From the NCBI GenBank assembly GCA_959599915.1, contig CAUGJE010000012.1:1-59295 (forward strand): a DNA stretch of 59,295 nt. Reading direction: 5' to 3'. The notes below the pieces were generated by a model that saw only the letters and a list, made by a program, of their open reading frames with translations, was not told the origin of the DNA and did not search any database. Made by a program: the position numbers and the translations under genes. This document shows positions 6,936 to 14,483 of this stretch, piece after piece. Each line of letters starts with the position of its first letter. Within the stretch, counting starts at the first letter, position 1. The DNA is from an uncultured Collinsella sp. GTDB taxonomy: Bacteria > Actinomycetota > Coriobacteriia > Coriobacteriales > Coriobacteriaceae.

Positions 6936-8135
6936 CTAGCGAGGCGTGTCTCCGCGAGCGTAATCGCCTCGGTCGACCGCACGATCGACCTGCGGCGAGA
7001 TGTCGACGTTGCCACCATAGGCTCGGCCTGCGGCGCGAACGCGGTCATCGCCAGCATCGGGAACGGCGCCGGCGTAACGGTTGCGAATCTCCCTTGCGTA
7101 ACCGCGCCGGGCAAGAAGCTCATCACGAACCGCCGAATCTTCGAGCAGATCTTCGTCACACTTCGGTGCGATGAACTTCGGGAACGAGTTGTAGGCGACG
7201 CCCTTGCTCGCCTTCGCCTGCTCGACCCACGCCGAATACGCCTTCTTAAGCCGTTGGATGTAAATCTCACAGCGCTTCTCGTATGGAAGGGCTCGCTCTG
7301 CTTCCAGCACGTTATTTTTGAAGGCCGCCTCGAGCTGCTTGATCGCGAACCGCCCGTCAAGACGGGTCAGGTTGAAAGTGCACTTCGGGTTGCCGGCCTC
7401 CTTGATATCGAGATCCGTCGCATAGACTCGGTTGTTCTTGATGAAAATGTCTACGCCCCATGAGGCAAGTAATTTTTTGAACTGCTCCATATTCTTCGGA
7501 TGACCTTCGTTGATTGCAAGATGGATCAACTCGCGCAGATTGTTTTTATAACTGTACTCTCCCCGCTCAACGATTTTCTTTTCAGTGTCGCGCGGCTGTC
7601 GGTCTCGAATCTTCGAGTTCTTCTTTCCCTTTTCGAGCTGAGCGAGATTCCAGGCCTCGTCCATTTCACGAACCCACGCAGCGCGTTCGTACTTTCCGCG
7701 ACGCCCGCCCGTCTCGCAACGCTTACCCGTCAAAAGATCCGTGCGGTTAATCGCCATATGAACCGCATAGCGTTTTCCCGCCTTATCGCTTTCCTCATGC
7801 AACGCGACAATCACTTGTTGATGCGGGTAGTGTTTCGCAAGCCATTGCTCCGCGTAGGCCATACACGCATCGGGGGTCATCTTGCCCCCGTTGCAGCTGC
7901 ACTCCTCGGGCAGAAACGCGAGAATCTGATGAAGCATCGTTATGTTCTTCGCGCCGGCACGCGCGGGCCTGTCGTGATGGAACATCTTCCGCGTCATAGC
8001 CATTTCGGAAAACCAGTGCTTTCCGTTCGCGAGGTTCCAGCCGCCGCGGGCCAAAGCATTCTTTCCGTTAATGTACTTGCGCAGGTGCTTCGCGTAGCGC
8101 TCGGACGAAACACCTTTCTGCTTAACGACGGTCAT
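6936..8135 (-). CDS. mobA: Relaxase / mobilization nuclease (MobA-like)
   Basis: A 399-residue relaxase that would nick the element at its transfer origin and lead the strand to a recipient. The N-terminal 200 residues hold the relaxase domain, with the metal-binding segment VIVALHEESD...YAVHMAINRTDLLTGKR (about 108-140) corresponding to the histidine triad of MobA/VirD2-type enzymes. A candidate catalytic Tyr is near the N-terminus (SSERYAKHLRKYINGK). The C-terminal half is basic and charged. The ATG at 8135 has GGTGAG upstream and overlaps the mobC-like gene by 14 bases, so the two are coupled. No secretion ATPase or coupling protein is present; transfer would use a helper. Confidence 0.85.
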   Translation of the reverse strand: MTVVKQKGVSSERYAKHLRKYINGKNALARGGWNLANGKHWFSEMAMTRKMFHHDRPARAGAKNITMLHQILAFLPEECSCNGGKMTPDACMAYAEQWLAKHYPHQQVIVALHEESDKAGKRYAVHMAINRTDLLTGKRCETGGRRGKYERAAWVREMDEAWNLAQLEKGKKNSKIRDRQPRDTEKKIVERGEYSYKNNLRELIHLAINEGHPKNMEQFKKLLASWGVDIFIKNNRVYATDLDIKEAGNPKCTFNLTRLDGRFAIKQLEAAFKNNVLEAERALPYEKRCEIYIQRLKKAYSAWVEQAKASKGVAYNSFPKFIAPKCDEDLLEDSAVRDELLARRGYAREIRNRYAGAVPDAGDDRVRAAGRAYGGNVDISPQVDRAVDRGDYARGDTPR

Positions 8136-8712
8136 CGAGCTCACCGCCATCGGTGAAATAGCGCTGTTCGAGCTCTTCGATGAAGAGAGTGACTTTACGG
8201 GCATTTTGGTAAACCTTTTCAAGCGTTCGGAAAACCGCCTTCTCGTTGTAGGCCGGAAGACCTTGCGCATTCACAAAATACATCAGCTGGTTGAGGTTCG
8301 TCCCCTCGCGATACAGCTCGTGATAGATTTTTGCGACCTGGCTCATATCGAAATCGATCATCTCGATTTTCCCGGCCAGCATCACGCGGCGGGCATACGC
8401 ACTGACGGTCGTGCCGAGCGCATCCGCCTGCTTGCGAATCGCCTCGTGCTCGCCATCGGTGACTTTGACGTAAATAACTTCCGAGCGCTTTTCGTTCGAA
8501 TCCTCTGAAACGGTTTGCAGCTTTTTGCTACGGCCACCGTTCTTATTTTTGGAAATGACTAGATCATCGAACGATTCATTCCAATGAATCAGTGCATAGC
8601 GAATGAATTCGGCTTTCGTCATGCCCGCCTTTTCTGCCAAAGCGGAAAGCGTTTCGTATTCTTCAGAAGTGAGTGTCGCCTTAACGGTGTGCGGACGTTT
8701 GCAACTCATCAT
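8122..8712 (-). CDS. mobC: MobC-like relaxosome accessory protein with two ribbon-helix-helix units
   Basis: A 196-residue protein. Residues 8-45 (VKATLTSEEYETLSALAEKA and following helix) and residues 79-116 (IYVKVTDGEHEAIRKQADAL and following) each look like a ribbon-helix-helix fold. The C-terminal 130-165 region with GTNLNQLMYFVNAQG is the signature of the MobC family, which opens DNA at the transfer origin for the relaxase. Two RHH units in one chain are more than the usual single one. The ATG follows GGGGG. It is coupled to the relaxase gene. Candidate operator and origin hairpins lie just upstream (8736-8757 and 8840-8864). Confidence 0.82.
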   Translation of the reverse strand: MMSCKRPHTVKATLTSEEYETLSALAEKAGMTKAEFIRYALIHWNESFDDLVISKNKNGGRSKKLQTVSEDSNEKRSEVIYVKVTDGEHEAIRKQADALGTTVSAYARRVMLAGKIEMIDFDMSQVAKIYHELYREGTNLNQLMYFVNAQGLPAYNEKAVFRTLEKVYQNARKVTLFIEELEQRYFTDGGELDDRR

Positions 8713-8735
8713 TCATGCCCCCAGGAAAGCAGAGC

Positions 8736-8757
8736 GAATCGGTGAGGCCACCGATTC
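8736..8757. promoter_or_regulatory. Inverted repeat upstream of mobC
   Basis: GAATCGGTG (8736-8744) and CACCGATTC (8749-8757) are perfect inverted repeats with a four-base loop, 23 bases upstream of mobC. A further half-site ATCGGTTTTG is nearby. This is a plausible autoregulatory operator for the RHH protein. Confidence 0.45.
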
Positions 8758-8839
8758 AAAACCGATATGAGATTGCTTTCCTTTTTAGGAGCGACTGACG
8801 TCGCGCCGATTTTTGAAGTGACGCCGTCGCTTCCCTTAG

Positions 8840-8864
8840 AGAAATGAAGGCGAACTTCATTTCT
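8840..8864 (-). other. oriT: Candidate transfer origin (oriT) hairpin
   Basis: AGAAATGAAG (8840-8849) and CTTCATTTCT (8855-8864) pair perfectly around five bases. On the minus strand the hairpin is followed directly by CTAAGGGAAGCGACGG. A hairpin followed a few bases later by a TAA-plus-GCG stretch is the layout of IncQ/IncP-type origins, and it lies directly upstream of the mobC-mobA operon. The nic position is inferred, not seen. Confidence 0.4.
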
Positions 8865-9264
8865 AACTTTATCGCCGTGTGAGGTGTTAAACAAGATGTG
8901 TTGGCAGATAAAGGGGGCGAGTATGGCCCCATTTATCTAGCCCAACACCAATCTTGCAATCACCGGGACGGCGATTGGGCGAAGCGTAGCGTAGACACGA
9001 AATGAGAGGCCTCGTTTCGAGCGAAAGGCTTCGCGGTGTCGTAGTGTCAGCGGAGACCGTGAGCGGAAGCGAATTTTTAACGCGAAGGATGCTGAGTGTT
9101 AGAAATTCGCTGTAGCGGACTCCGGGCGAGGGCTGGAGCAAGTCGATGGAAGACCTTACCGATTTGCGGAAGGTTTTGCCCGAAGCATCCGGCACCGCCG
9201 AATTCTTTTGGAACGGCCTCTCGTTTGATTGCTTTCCTATCGTTTGCTCCCAGACTGGGCGTCT
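8865..9264. other. Non-coding stretch with a long inverted repeat
   Basis: No credible gene. At 8898-8948 the arms GTGTTGG...AGATAAA...GGGG and CCCC...TTTATCT...CCCAACAC form an interrupted stem of about 20 pairs around GAGTATG. The rest is low in coding signal; a 139-codon minus-strand frame has no ribosome site and no recognisable composition. It separates the mobilization block from the surface-protein block. Confidence 0.5.
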
Positions 9265-9289
9265 AAAAAAGGCGGCCGAACCGGCCGCC
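9265..9289 (-). terminator. Rho-independent terminator after lipoprotein gene
   Basis: On the minus strand GGCGGCCG and CGGCCGCC form a perfect stem with a three-base loop followed by TTTTTT. It lies 51 bases past the lipoprotein stop codon. Confidence 0.85.
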
Positions 9290-9339
9290 CACAAATAAAT
9301 AAACATTTACCGAATGGAAGAGAAGAGGAACGATGCCCA

Positions 9340-9993
9340 TTACTCCCAATGACCGGCTACATCGACGACCCAATGCTGTCCCGTAGCCTGCTGTTCATAA
9401 TGTCCCTGGTCCTCAGAGGTGGTATACGAATCATCTACAACGGATCCACCGATACCGCCGTTTTCGCCATCGTTAATAATCCAAGCGTAGGCGGCATCGG
9501 ATGAATCGAAGGGCCCTACCATAGTACCACCATGATTGACCCAGAAACGAGGATGACGCGTGTATACCACGTTCGGTACCCAGACCTGGCTGTAGTCGGT
9601 TTCCCAGTGGCCCTGCTCGGCAACCCATTTCTTCTGGCTACCGCTGTTGGAAGAGGAATTATTGCTGCCGGAACCCTGTGAATTGCCGGAATTCTGCTTC
9701 GAGTCGGAGGAGTTTCCCTTGCTGTCAGACTTCGACGAGTCGGAAGACTTGTTATCCTCTTTCTTGGAGTCATCGGACTTCTGGTCCTTGTCGTCGGACT
9801 CTTTCTTCTCCTCGGTCTTGGTTCCAGAGGTTTGCGCCGCCTTTTCTTCGCTTGGCTTCTTTTTGTCTTTATTCTTTACCGCTGTGGCGGCCCTTTCCGT
9901 AGAGCCGCTTCCTTGCTTTGCAACGCCGGCACATCCAAGTTGAGGTGCCGAAAGGCACACCAGAAGCGCAACGATAATAGCCTTTGTTCTCAC
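9340..9993 (-). CDS. Exported Ser/Lys/Asp-rich protein, probable lipoprotein
   Basis: A 217-residue exported protein. Residues 1-20 form a signal sequence (RTKAIIVALLVCLSAPQLGC), with a Cys that could be lipidated though the QLGC lipobox is imperfect. Residues 30-115 form a low-complexity Lys/Glu/Asp/Ser linker. The last 95 residues are a Trp-rich globular domain with GHWE repeated at both ends, a WVNHGG turn and no cysteines. I prefer the GTG at 9993, which has AGGGAG six bases upstream; the ATG at 10011 would add six residues. It lies downstream of the surface-protein gene on the same strand and may act with it at the cell envelope. Confidence 0.7.
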   Translation of the reverse strand: MRTKAIIVALLVCLSAPQLGCAGVAKQGSGSTERAATAVKNKDKKKPSEEKAAQTSGTKTEEKKESDDKDQKSDDSKKEDNKSSDSSKSDSKGNSSDSKQNSGNSQGSGSNNSSSNSGSQKKWVAEQGHWETDYSQVWVPNVVYTRHPRFWVNHGGTMVGPFDSSDAAYAWIINDGENGGIGGSVVDDSYTTSEDQGHYEQQATGQHWVVDVAGHWE

Positions 9994-10017
9994 ACCGATC
10001 TCCCTGTCCATGAAACC

Positions 10018-10049
10018 GGGCGTTGGACACTAGCCGATATCCAACGCCC
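10018..10049 (-). terminator. Hairpin between surface protein and lipoprotein genes
   Basis: GGGCGTTGGA and TCCAACGCCC are perfect arms around 12 bases, nine bases after the surface-protein stop codon. There is no U-tract, so partial termination or an mRNA processing/stability structure is likely. Confidence 0.55.
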
Positions 10050-10058
10050 GACTCGCTT

Positions 10059-13000
10059 TTACATCTGCTCGCGGCGCTTCTTTTGATCGAGGAAGACGCC
10101 GGCTGCCACGAGGACGGTACCGCCGATGACGAACGTCTCGCCGATGAGTCCCGCGCGGTCACCGGTCTGGGCGAGGCTGCCGGGCTGGGCGGTATCCGTG
10201 CCGGCGAGGTGCTTCGGGGTGTATGCCGCCTGCTGCTTTGCTGCCTCCTCTGCCTTCTGTCGTGCAATCTCATCGGAAAGCTTCTGCTCCGCTGCGATGC
10301 GGTCGGACTTCGCCAACTCGTAGGCGGCGAGTGCCGCATCATAGCCGGACTGGAGCCCGTCCACCGCGGCCTGCTTCTCGTCCAGGATGGCCTTGGCGGG
10401 CGCGACCTTGGCACGTGCCTCGACTGCTGCGGCGAAAAGCGCGTTGAGGGCGTCATCCGCGTTCACATCATGGCCGGAAGCGATCGCCGCGCCGGCATCG
10501 ATGGAGTTCAGCTTCGACAGCTTGGCGTCTGCCTGCGCCTTTGCCTGCTCGGCGGCGGAGACCAGGGACTCGGCGGCGATGGTATTCGCCTTCGCGGCAT
10601 CAAGCGCGGCCTTGGTGTCATTGACGGCCTTTACTGCATCCTGCTCGCGCTGCTGTGCCTCTGCGAGCTTCGCGGCAAGGCCGGTGAGGATGTCGAGGTT
10701 CGACTGTGCGTCCTCGAGATCGGTCTGGGAGCCGGTAAGCCTGTCGGCGGCAACGCCGGTGTCGGCCTTTGCGGCATCGACGGCACGCTGGGCATCCGCG
10801 AGGGCGCGTGCGGTGGCGTCCGCCTTTTGCTCGGCGGCGGCGAGGACGGTCGCCTTCTCGACCCGATCGGCTGCCGCCGCGTCATGGACGCTCTTTGCTG
10901 TATCGAGCGCCTTCTTGGCGTCGGCGACATCCTGGAAGAACTTCGCGAGGTCGGCGGTCGCATCCATGACGTCCTGCTGCTTGGCCTCGGTGTCCGCCTT
11001 GGCGGAATCCAACTTAGACTGTGCGGTCGTTACGGCTGCGTTGGCGGCATCAAAAGCAACCTGCTTCTGCTGGACGGTCGACTTTGCCGTATCGACTGCC
11101 GCGTTGGCGGCATCGAGGTCCGATTTCGCCGCATCAAGCTCGGTCTGGGCATCCGTGACGCCCTGCTGCTTGGCGGCGACATCAGCCTTGGTGGCATCGA
11201 CGGCACGCTGGGCATCGGCAACACCCTGCTTTGCGGCATCGACACCTGCCTGTGCGGAATCCACCGCGACCTGCTTCTGCTGGACGGTTGTGGCGGCGCC
11301 GGCGGCTGCCTGCTTCTTGGATGCGAGATCGGCCTTGGCTGCGTCGAGTGCGCTCTTGGCGTTCTTGAGGCCGTTGATATAGGAGGTCAGCTTCTGCTCG
11401 TACTCGTCGACGGAGATGGGGTTCATGTTCCAACCGGAGCCGGACCAGCCGGAGATCTCTGCGGTGTAGCACTGCGTCTGAAGCCCGGACATGGTGCCCT
11501 TGGTGCAGGTTGCCATTCCCATAACGGCGAGTTCGGGATTGATGATGTTCATGTAATGGCCGACGGTGCCGCTGCTGCCGTTCTCCCAGTGGCAGTTGTC
11601 TGCAATCCAATGGTTGATTGCGACACCGTTCTTTGCATAGAAATCATAGGCATCCTTGCCGACAAGACCGGTGACTCCATAAAGGGCCTCCGTTGCCTTG
11701 TCGAAAAAGCCCTTCTCCTGCTCGATCCACTGCCCACTCGGATCGATTCCGTAATTCCATGCCAGGTTTTCGGCAAAATCATATTGACGGGCATGATCGA
11801 GCACGGTGTCGCTGTAGTTGGCATCTGCGATCGCACCGGCGATGAGCTTGTAGGTGACATGGAGCTCGGACAGGCCGACCGACTTGCGGTAGTCGTTGAC
11901 GGACTTCATCCACCTGATCGCATTGAGCATATTGTCAAGAGACGTGGCGTCCTTGGAGTTGCCGACTTCGGTCTTTCCGGCATATTTGGCGTTCAGAATG
12001 ATGTTGGCTGCATCTTCGGCACCCATGGCACGGAAGAAGCCGATGGCTCCCTGCTTGAGCTGCGCGTCGGCGGAATCGAGTTTCGCCTGGGCCTCGTCGA
12101 CCTTCTGCTGCGCGGCGTTCACGGCGGCGTCTGCGGTATCCTTTGCGGCCTTGGCGTTCGCGAGCTCTACATCGGCGGCTGCCTTGGCGGACTCAGCGTC
12201 CTTGACAGCCTGCTTCGCTGCATCCAGCTTGGCGACGGCGTCGGCATTCGCCTGCTTGGCCGCATCGAGGCCGGCGTTCGCGGCATCGAGTGCGGACTGG
12301 GCGGCGGTCACGCCGGATTCGGCATCGGCCGCGGCCTGCTGCTTTACGGAGAGGGCCACCTGGGCATCATTCAGGTCAGCCTGTGCCGTTGCCGCAGCGG
12401 ACTGCGCCTGCTCGAGCTCGGACTCGCACTGGGACTGTGCCGCTTGTGCGGCAGCGAGGGCTGCCTCTGCGTCCGCGACCTTCTGTTTTGCCGCATCGTA
12501 CTCCGGACCGCTGGCGCCTGCCTCCGCTGCGGCGAGGTCGGTTTTCGCCTTCTCGTAGGCGGCGCTGGCGGCTGCGGCCTTCGCATCCGCCGCGTCCTTG
12601 TTCTGCTGGGCTGCGACAAGGACGGCATCGGCGGCATCCTTGGCAGACTGGGCCGCAACCAGCTTGGACTGGGCATCGGCAAGCGTCGCGTTGGCGTTGT
12701 CAAGTTCGGCCTGTGCCCTGCTCACGGCATCCGTGGCGTCGCGCACGGCCTGCTCGGCGGCACTGATTGCCTCCGGGGTGGCGCTTACGGCATCTGCCTT
12801 GGCTTTATCGAGGGCATCCTTGGCATCCTGGGCCGCCTTGAGGGCGGACTGGTACGCTTCGTCCTTCTCGGACGCATCTGCCTTGGCGTCTGCGAGACCC
12901 GCCTTCGCCTGCTCGAGGTCCTTGCCGGCGGCATCGGCGGCGTCCTTGCCCTCCGCGACCTGACGGGCGTACTCGTCCATCGCCGCACGGTCGGCTGCCG

Positions 13001-13415
13001 CGCCGGCGCTGACTGCCGAATCGTAGGATGCCTTGGCCTGGTCGCGGGCGGAAGCCGCCTCGTTGTAGGGACCGGCGGCCTCATCGTAGGATGCCTTGGC
13101 GGCGTCCTCCTTCGCCTTCGCCTCGTCGACTGCCTTCTGCAGATCCGCGATGGTCTGTGCGGCGGATTTTGCGCCGGTACCGGATGCCGCGCCGGCGTGG
13201 GCGGCGATCGGCGACATCACGGCGGGGTGCTGCGTGCCCCCGTCACCGGTCTGGGCGAATGCCGTGAACGGTGAGATGAGGCTCGATCCGGTCATGGCGG
13301 CCATGGTCGCCGCGGTGACGGTCAGACGCGCGATCCCCTTCGGAGTGTGAATCTTTTTGCTTGGCAGTGTGGCGAAGTGGTCGCCGCCGGCAGCGAAATG
13401 CTTTCCCTGAGTCAT
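10059..13415 (-). CDS. Sortase-anchored coiled-coil surface protein with CAP domain
   Basis: An 1118-residue cell-wall protein. Residues 1-55 form a long signal peptide ending TAFAQTG. About 70-450 is an Ala/Lys/Asp-rich coiled coil in repeats like DAAKADL. About 460-680 is a CAP/SCP-like domain (NAIRWMKSVNDYRKSVGLSE, then NHWIADNCHWENGSSGTVGHY). About 690-1065 is a second coiled coil with VQQKQVA-type repeats. The C-terminus has LAQTG near 1083, a hydrophobic helix (FVIGGTVLVAAGVFL) and a KKRREQ tail, the complete sortase signal. AAAGGA precedes the ATG. It is likely an adhesin or host-interaction factor and is the largest cargo of the element. The XRE gene is divergent, with a palindrome between them. 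Confidence 0.92.
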   Translation of the reverse strand: MTQGKHFAAGGDHFATLPSKKIHTPKGIARLTVTAATMAAMTGSSLISPFTAFAQTGDGGTQHPAVMSPIAAHAGAASGTGAKSAAQTIADLQKAVDEAKAKEDAAKASYDEAAGPYNEAASARDQAKASYDSAVSAGAAADRAAMDEYARQVAEGKDAADAAGKDLEQAKAGLADAKADASEKDEAYQSALKAAQDAKDALDKAKADAVSATPEAISAAEQAVRDATDAVSRAQAELDNANATLADAQSKLVAAQSAKDAADAVLVAAQQNKDAADAKAAAASAAYEKAKTDLAAAEAGASGPEYDAAKQKVADAEAALAAAQAAQSQCESELEQAQSAAATAQADLNDAQVALSVKQQAAADAESGVTAAQSALDAANAGLDAAKQANADAVAKLDAAKQAVKDAESAKAAADVELANAKAAKDTADAAVNAAQQKVDEAQAKLDSADAQLKQGAIGFFRAMGAEDAANIILNAKYAGKTEVGNSKDATSLDNMLNAIRWMKSVNDYRKSVGLSELHVTYKLIAGAIADANYSDTVLDHARQYDFAENLAWNYGIDPSGQWIEQEKGFFDKATEALYGVTGLVGKDAYDFYAKNGVAINHWIADNCHWENGSSGTVGHYMNIINPELAVMGMATCTKGTMSGLQTQCYTAEISGWSGSGWNMNPISVDEYEQKLTSYINGLKNAKSALDAAKADLASKKQAAAGAATTVQQKQVAVDSAQAGVDAAKQGVADAQRAVDATKADVAAKQQGVTDAQTELDAAKSDLDAANAAVDTAKSTVQQKQVAFDAANAAVTTAQSKLDSAKADTEAKQQDVMDATADLAKFFQDVADAKKALDTAKSVHDAAAADRVEKATVLAAAEQKADATARALADAQRAVDAAKADTGVAADRLTGSQTDLEDAQSNLDILTGLAAKLAEAQQREQDAVKAVNDTKAALDAAKANTIAAESLVSAAEQAKAQADAKLSKLNSIDAGAAIASGHDVNADDALNALFAAAVEARAKVAPAKAILDEKQAAVDGLQSGYDAALAAYELAKSDRIAAEQKLSDEIARQKAEEAAKQQAAYTPKHLAGTDTAQPGSLAQTGDRAGLIGETFVIGGTVLVAAGVFLDQKKRREQM

Positions 13416-13496
13416 TGCTATTCCATTCCTTTTCCGTGCCCTATCCGACTGGGCATCAGAGTGCTTTCCAATAGAGATAATTATGCGCCTTAACAG

Positions 13497-13537
13497 GGAT
13501 TGTTGTATATAGTCCGTTGGCTTTTATACAACAATCC
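13497..13537. promoter_or_regulatory. Operator-like 13-bp inverted repeat between divergent genes
   Basis: GGATTGTTGTATA (13497-13509) and TATACAACAATCC (13525-13537) are perfect inverted repeats 15 bases apart, between the surface-protein gene (start 13415) and the XRE regulator. It is a good candidate operator for the regulator to control both directions. As RNA it would also form a strong hairpin just ahead of the regulator start. Confidence 0.65.
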
Positions 13538-13552
13538 ATGACTCTTTTTGTC

Positions 13553-13786
13553 ATGGATATCTCGCCGCTACAACGATCCTTTGGTCTACGCTGCAAAGAA
13601 TTAAGATCAAAGTCTGGTTACTCTCAAGTACAATTTGCGAATCGCATCGGCATGGACAGGTCTTACTACGCCTCGATAGAGGTCGGACGAAGAAATGTCA
13701 GTCTTTCTAACCTCTGTAAAATTGCTAACGGATTCGACATGACAATCGCTGCACTCATGACTGGTGTGACTGAGAAAACGGATTAG
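13553..13786 (+). CDS. XRE-family transcriptional regulator
   Basis: A 77-residue single-domain Cro/C1-type HTH protein. Residues 10-65 hold the five-helix fold, with LRSKSGYSQVQFANRIGMDR as helices 2-3 and YYASIEVGRRNVSLSNLCKIA as helices 4-5. The recognition helix is RSYYASIE. ATG codons at 13538 and 13553 are both possible; neither has a clear ribosome site, and the latter gives the usual length. It is divergent from the surface-protein gene, with a perfect inverted repeat between, so local control of that gene and of itself is likely. Pairing with no antitoxin or toxin gene is visible. Confidence 0.82.
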   Translation: MDISPLQRSFGLRCKELRSKSGYSQVQFANRIGMDRSYYASIEVGRRNVSLSNLCKIANGFDMTIAALMTGVTEKTD

Positions 13787-13823
13787 TCCATCAATCAATC
13801 AGCGAACGCAGTGAGCGAATCAA

Positions 13824-14000
13824 TCGACGGCACAGCCGGCGGCAAGGTCACGGCACGTGACCGCGCAGCGAGCTTCGCGAGCGAAGGGGGACAGCATCGC
13901 TGTCCCTATTCTTTATCGACGGCTTAGCCGGCGGCAAGGACACGGTACGTGGCCGCGCAGCGAGCTTCGCGAGCGAAGAGGACGGCATCGCCGTCCCTAT
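13824..14000. repeat. Two tandem imperfect ~86-bp repeats (92-bp period)
   Basis: Units at 13824-13909 and 13916-14000 share TCGACGGC..AGCCGGCGGCAAGG, then CGCGCAGCGAGCTTCGCGAG, then a terminal hairpin (GGACAGC-ATC-GCTGTCC in unit 1, GGACGGC-ATC-GCCGTCC in unit 2, with compensating changes on both arms). The compensation indicates selection on a stem. The first hairpin followed by TATTCTTTAT may terminate the XRE gene. Confidence 0.75.
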
Positions 14001-14031
14001 ATTTTTATAGTATATTTCTCTATTAATTGGT

Positions 14032-14198
14032 TTCACCAAAATGGGTATAGCGCAAGCTTCTGAACAGGCGTTTTTATCAAAAACTCAAAGCAGCCGAATC
14101 ATCAAAATGGTGAAATTTTTTACCCAAATTGAGGAAGCGCTTCACCAAAATGGAACCGACTAACGGCTGTTGAAAACTTTTTATCCCCAAAATGGTGA
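14032..14198. repeat. Four CAAAATGG iterons near the right attachment site
   Basis: CAAAATGG occurs at 14036, 14103, 14147 and 14188 in the same orientation. Copies 1 and 3 are extended on the left as TTCACCAAAATGG; copies 2 and 4 on the right as CAAAATGGTGA. Joined, the halves make CACCA-NNN-TGGTG. The run ends 128 bases from the attachment core and is AT-rich, as expected for integrase arm sites or a replication origin. Confidence 0.6.
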
Positions 14199-14325
14199 TT
14201 TCCTGTTTTCAGTGGAAAACTCGGTAAGTTAAATTATTTACTTACCAGATTTACAAACAAAAGCAGTTCTTAACCCTAAAACCAGAACAGGTCAGAAGCA
14301 AAATTAACTCCTGACCTGCGATTTT

Positions 14326-14373
14326 TCTGGTGCCCCCGGGCGGATTCGAACCGTCGACACCCGCTTTAGGAGA
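14326..14373. other. Attachment site, right copy of 48-bp direct repeat
   Basis: Identical to 673-720. Here the repeat continues into the 5' part of the tRNA-Arg gene, so this junction has restored a complete tRNA from the element's own end sequence. Confidence 0.92.
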
Positions 14374-14403
14374 GCGGTGCTCTATCCCCTGAGCTACGGA
14401 GGC
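14328..14403 (-). tRNA. tRNA-Arg (anticodon CCT)
   Basis: A full 76-base tRNA with encoded CCA. The acceptor stem GCCTCCG pairs with CGGGGGC. The D arm is GCTC...GAGC, the anticodon stem CCGCT/AGCGG, the loop CTCCTAA with anticodon CCT, and the T arm contains GGTTCGAATCC. It serves as integration target; its 3' 46 bases belong to the attachment repeat. Confidence 0.95.
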
Positions 14404-14483
14404 ATGTTGTACTAGTGTAGCAGATTTACACGTTGTGATGCAGCGTGTAGCCACTCTTCGAAGTTGCGGTGGAACAGCCCTCC

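Larger units (their letters stand above)
6507..6950. repeat. Long repeat, copy 2 (inside the intact element)
   Basis: This is the intact partner of the repeat at 73-516 (offset 6434). Here the repeat runs into the complete relaxase gene, which shows that copy 1 lost the rest of its relaxase. It contains both tiny convergent ORFs. Confidence 0.85.

Noticed and set aside
8887..9306. 139-codon minus-strand frame upstream of mobC
   Set aside because: It contains a long interrupted inverted repeat, ends across the lipoprotein terminator, and has no ribosome site or recognisable motif.
10023..13274. A 1083-codon open frame on the plus strand opposite the surface protein
   Set aside because: It arises from the Ala/Lys/Asp-repetitive codon pattern of the minus-strand gene, has no ribosome site and shows monotonous Leu/Gly/Cys composition.
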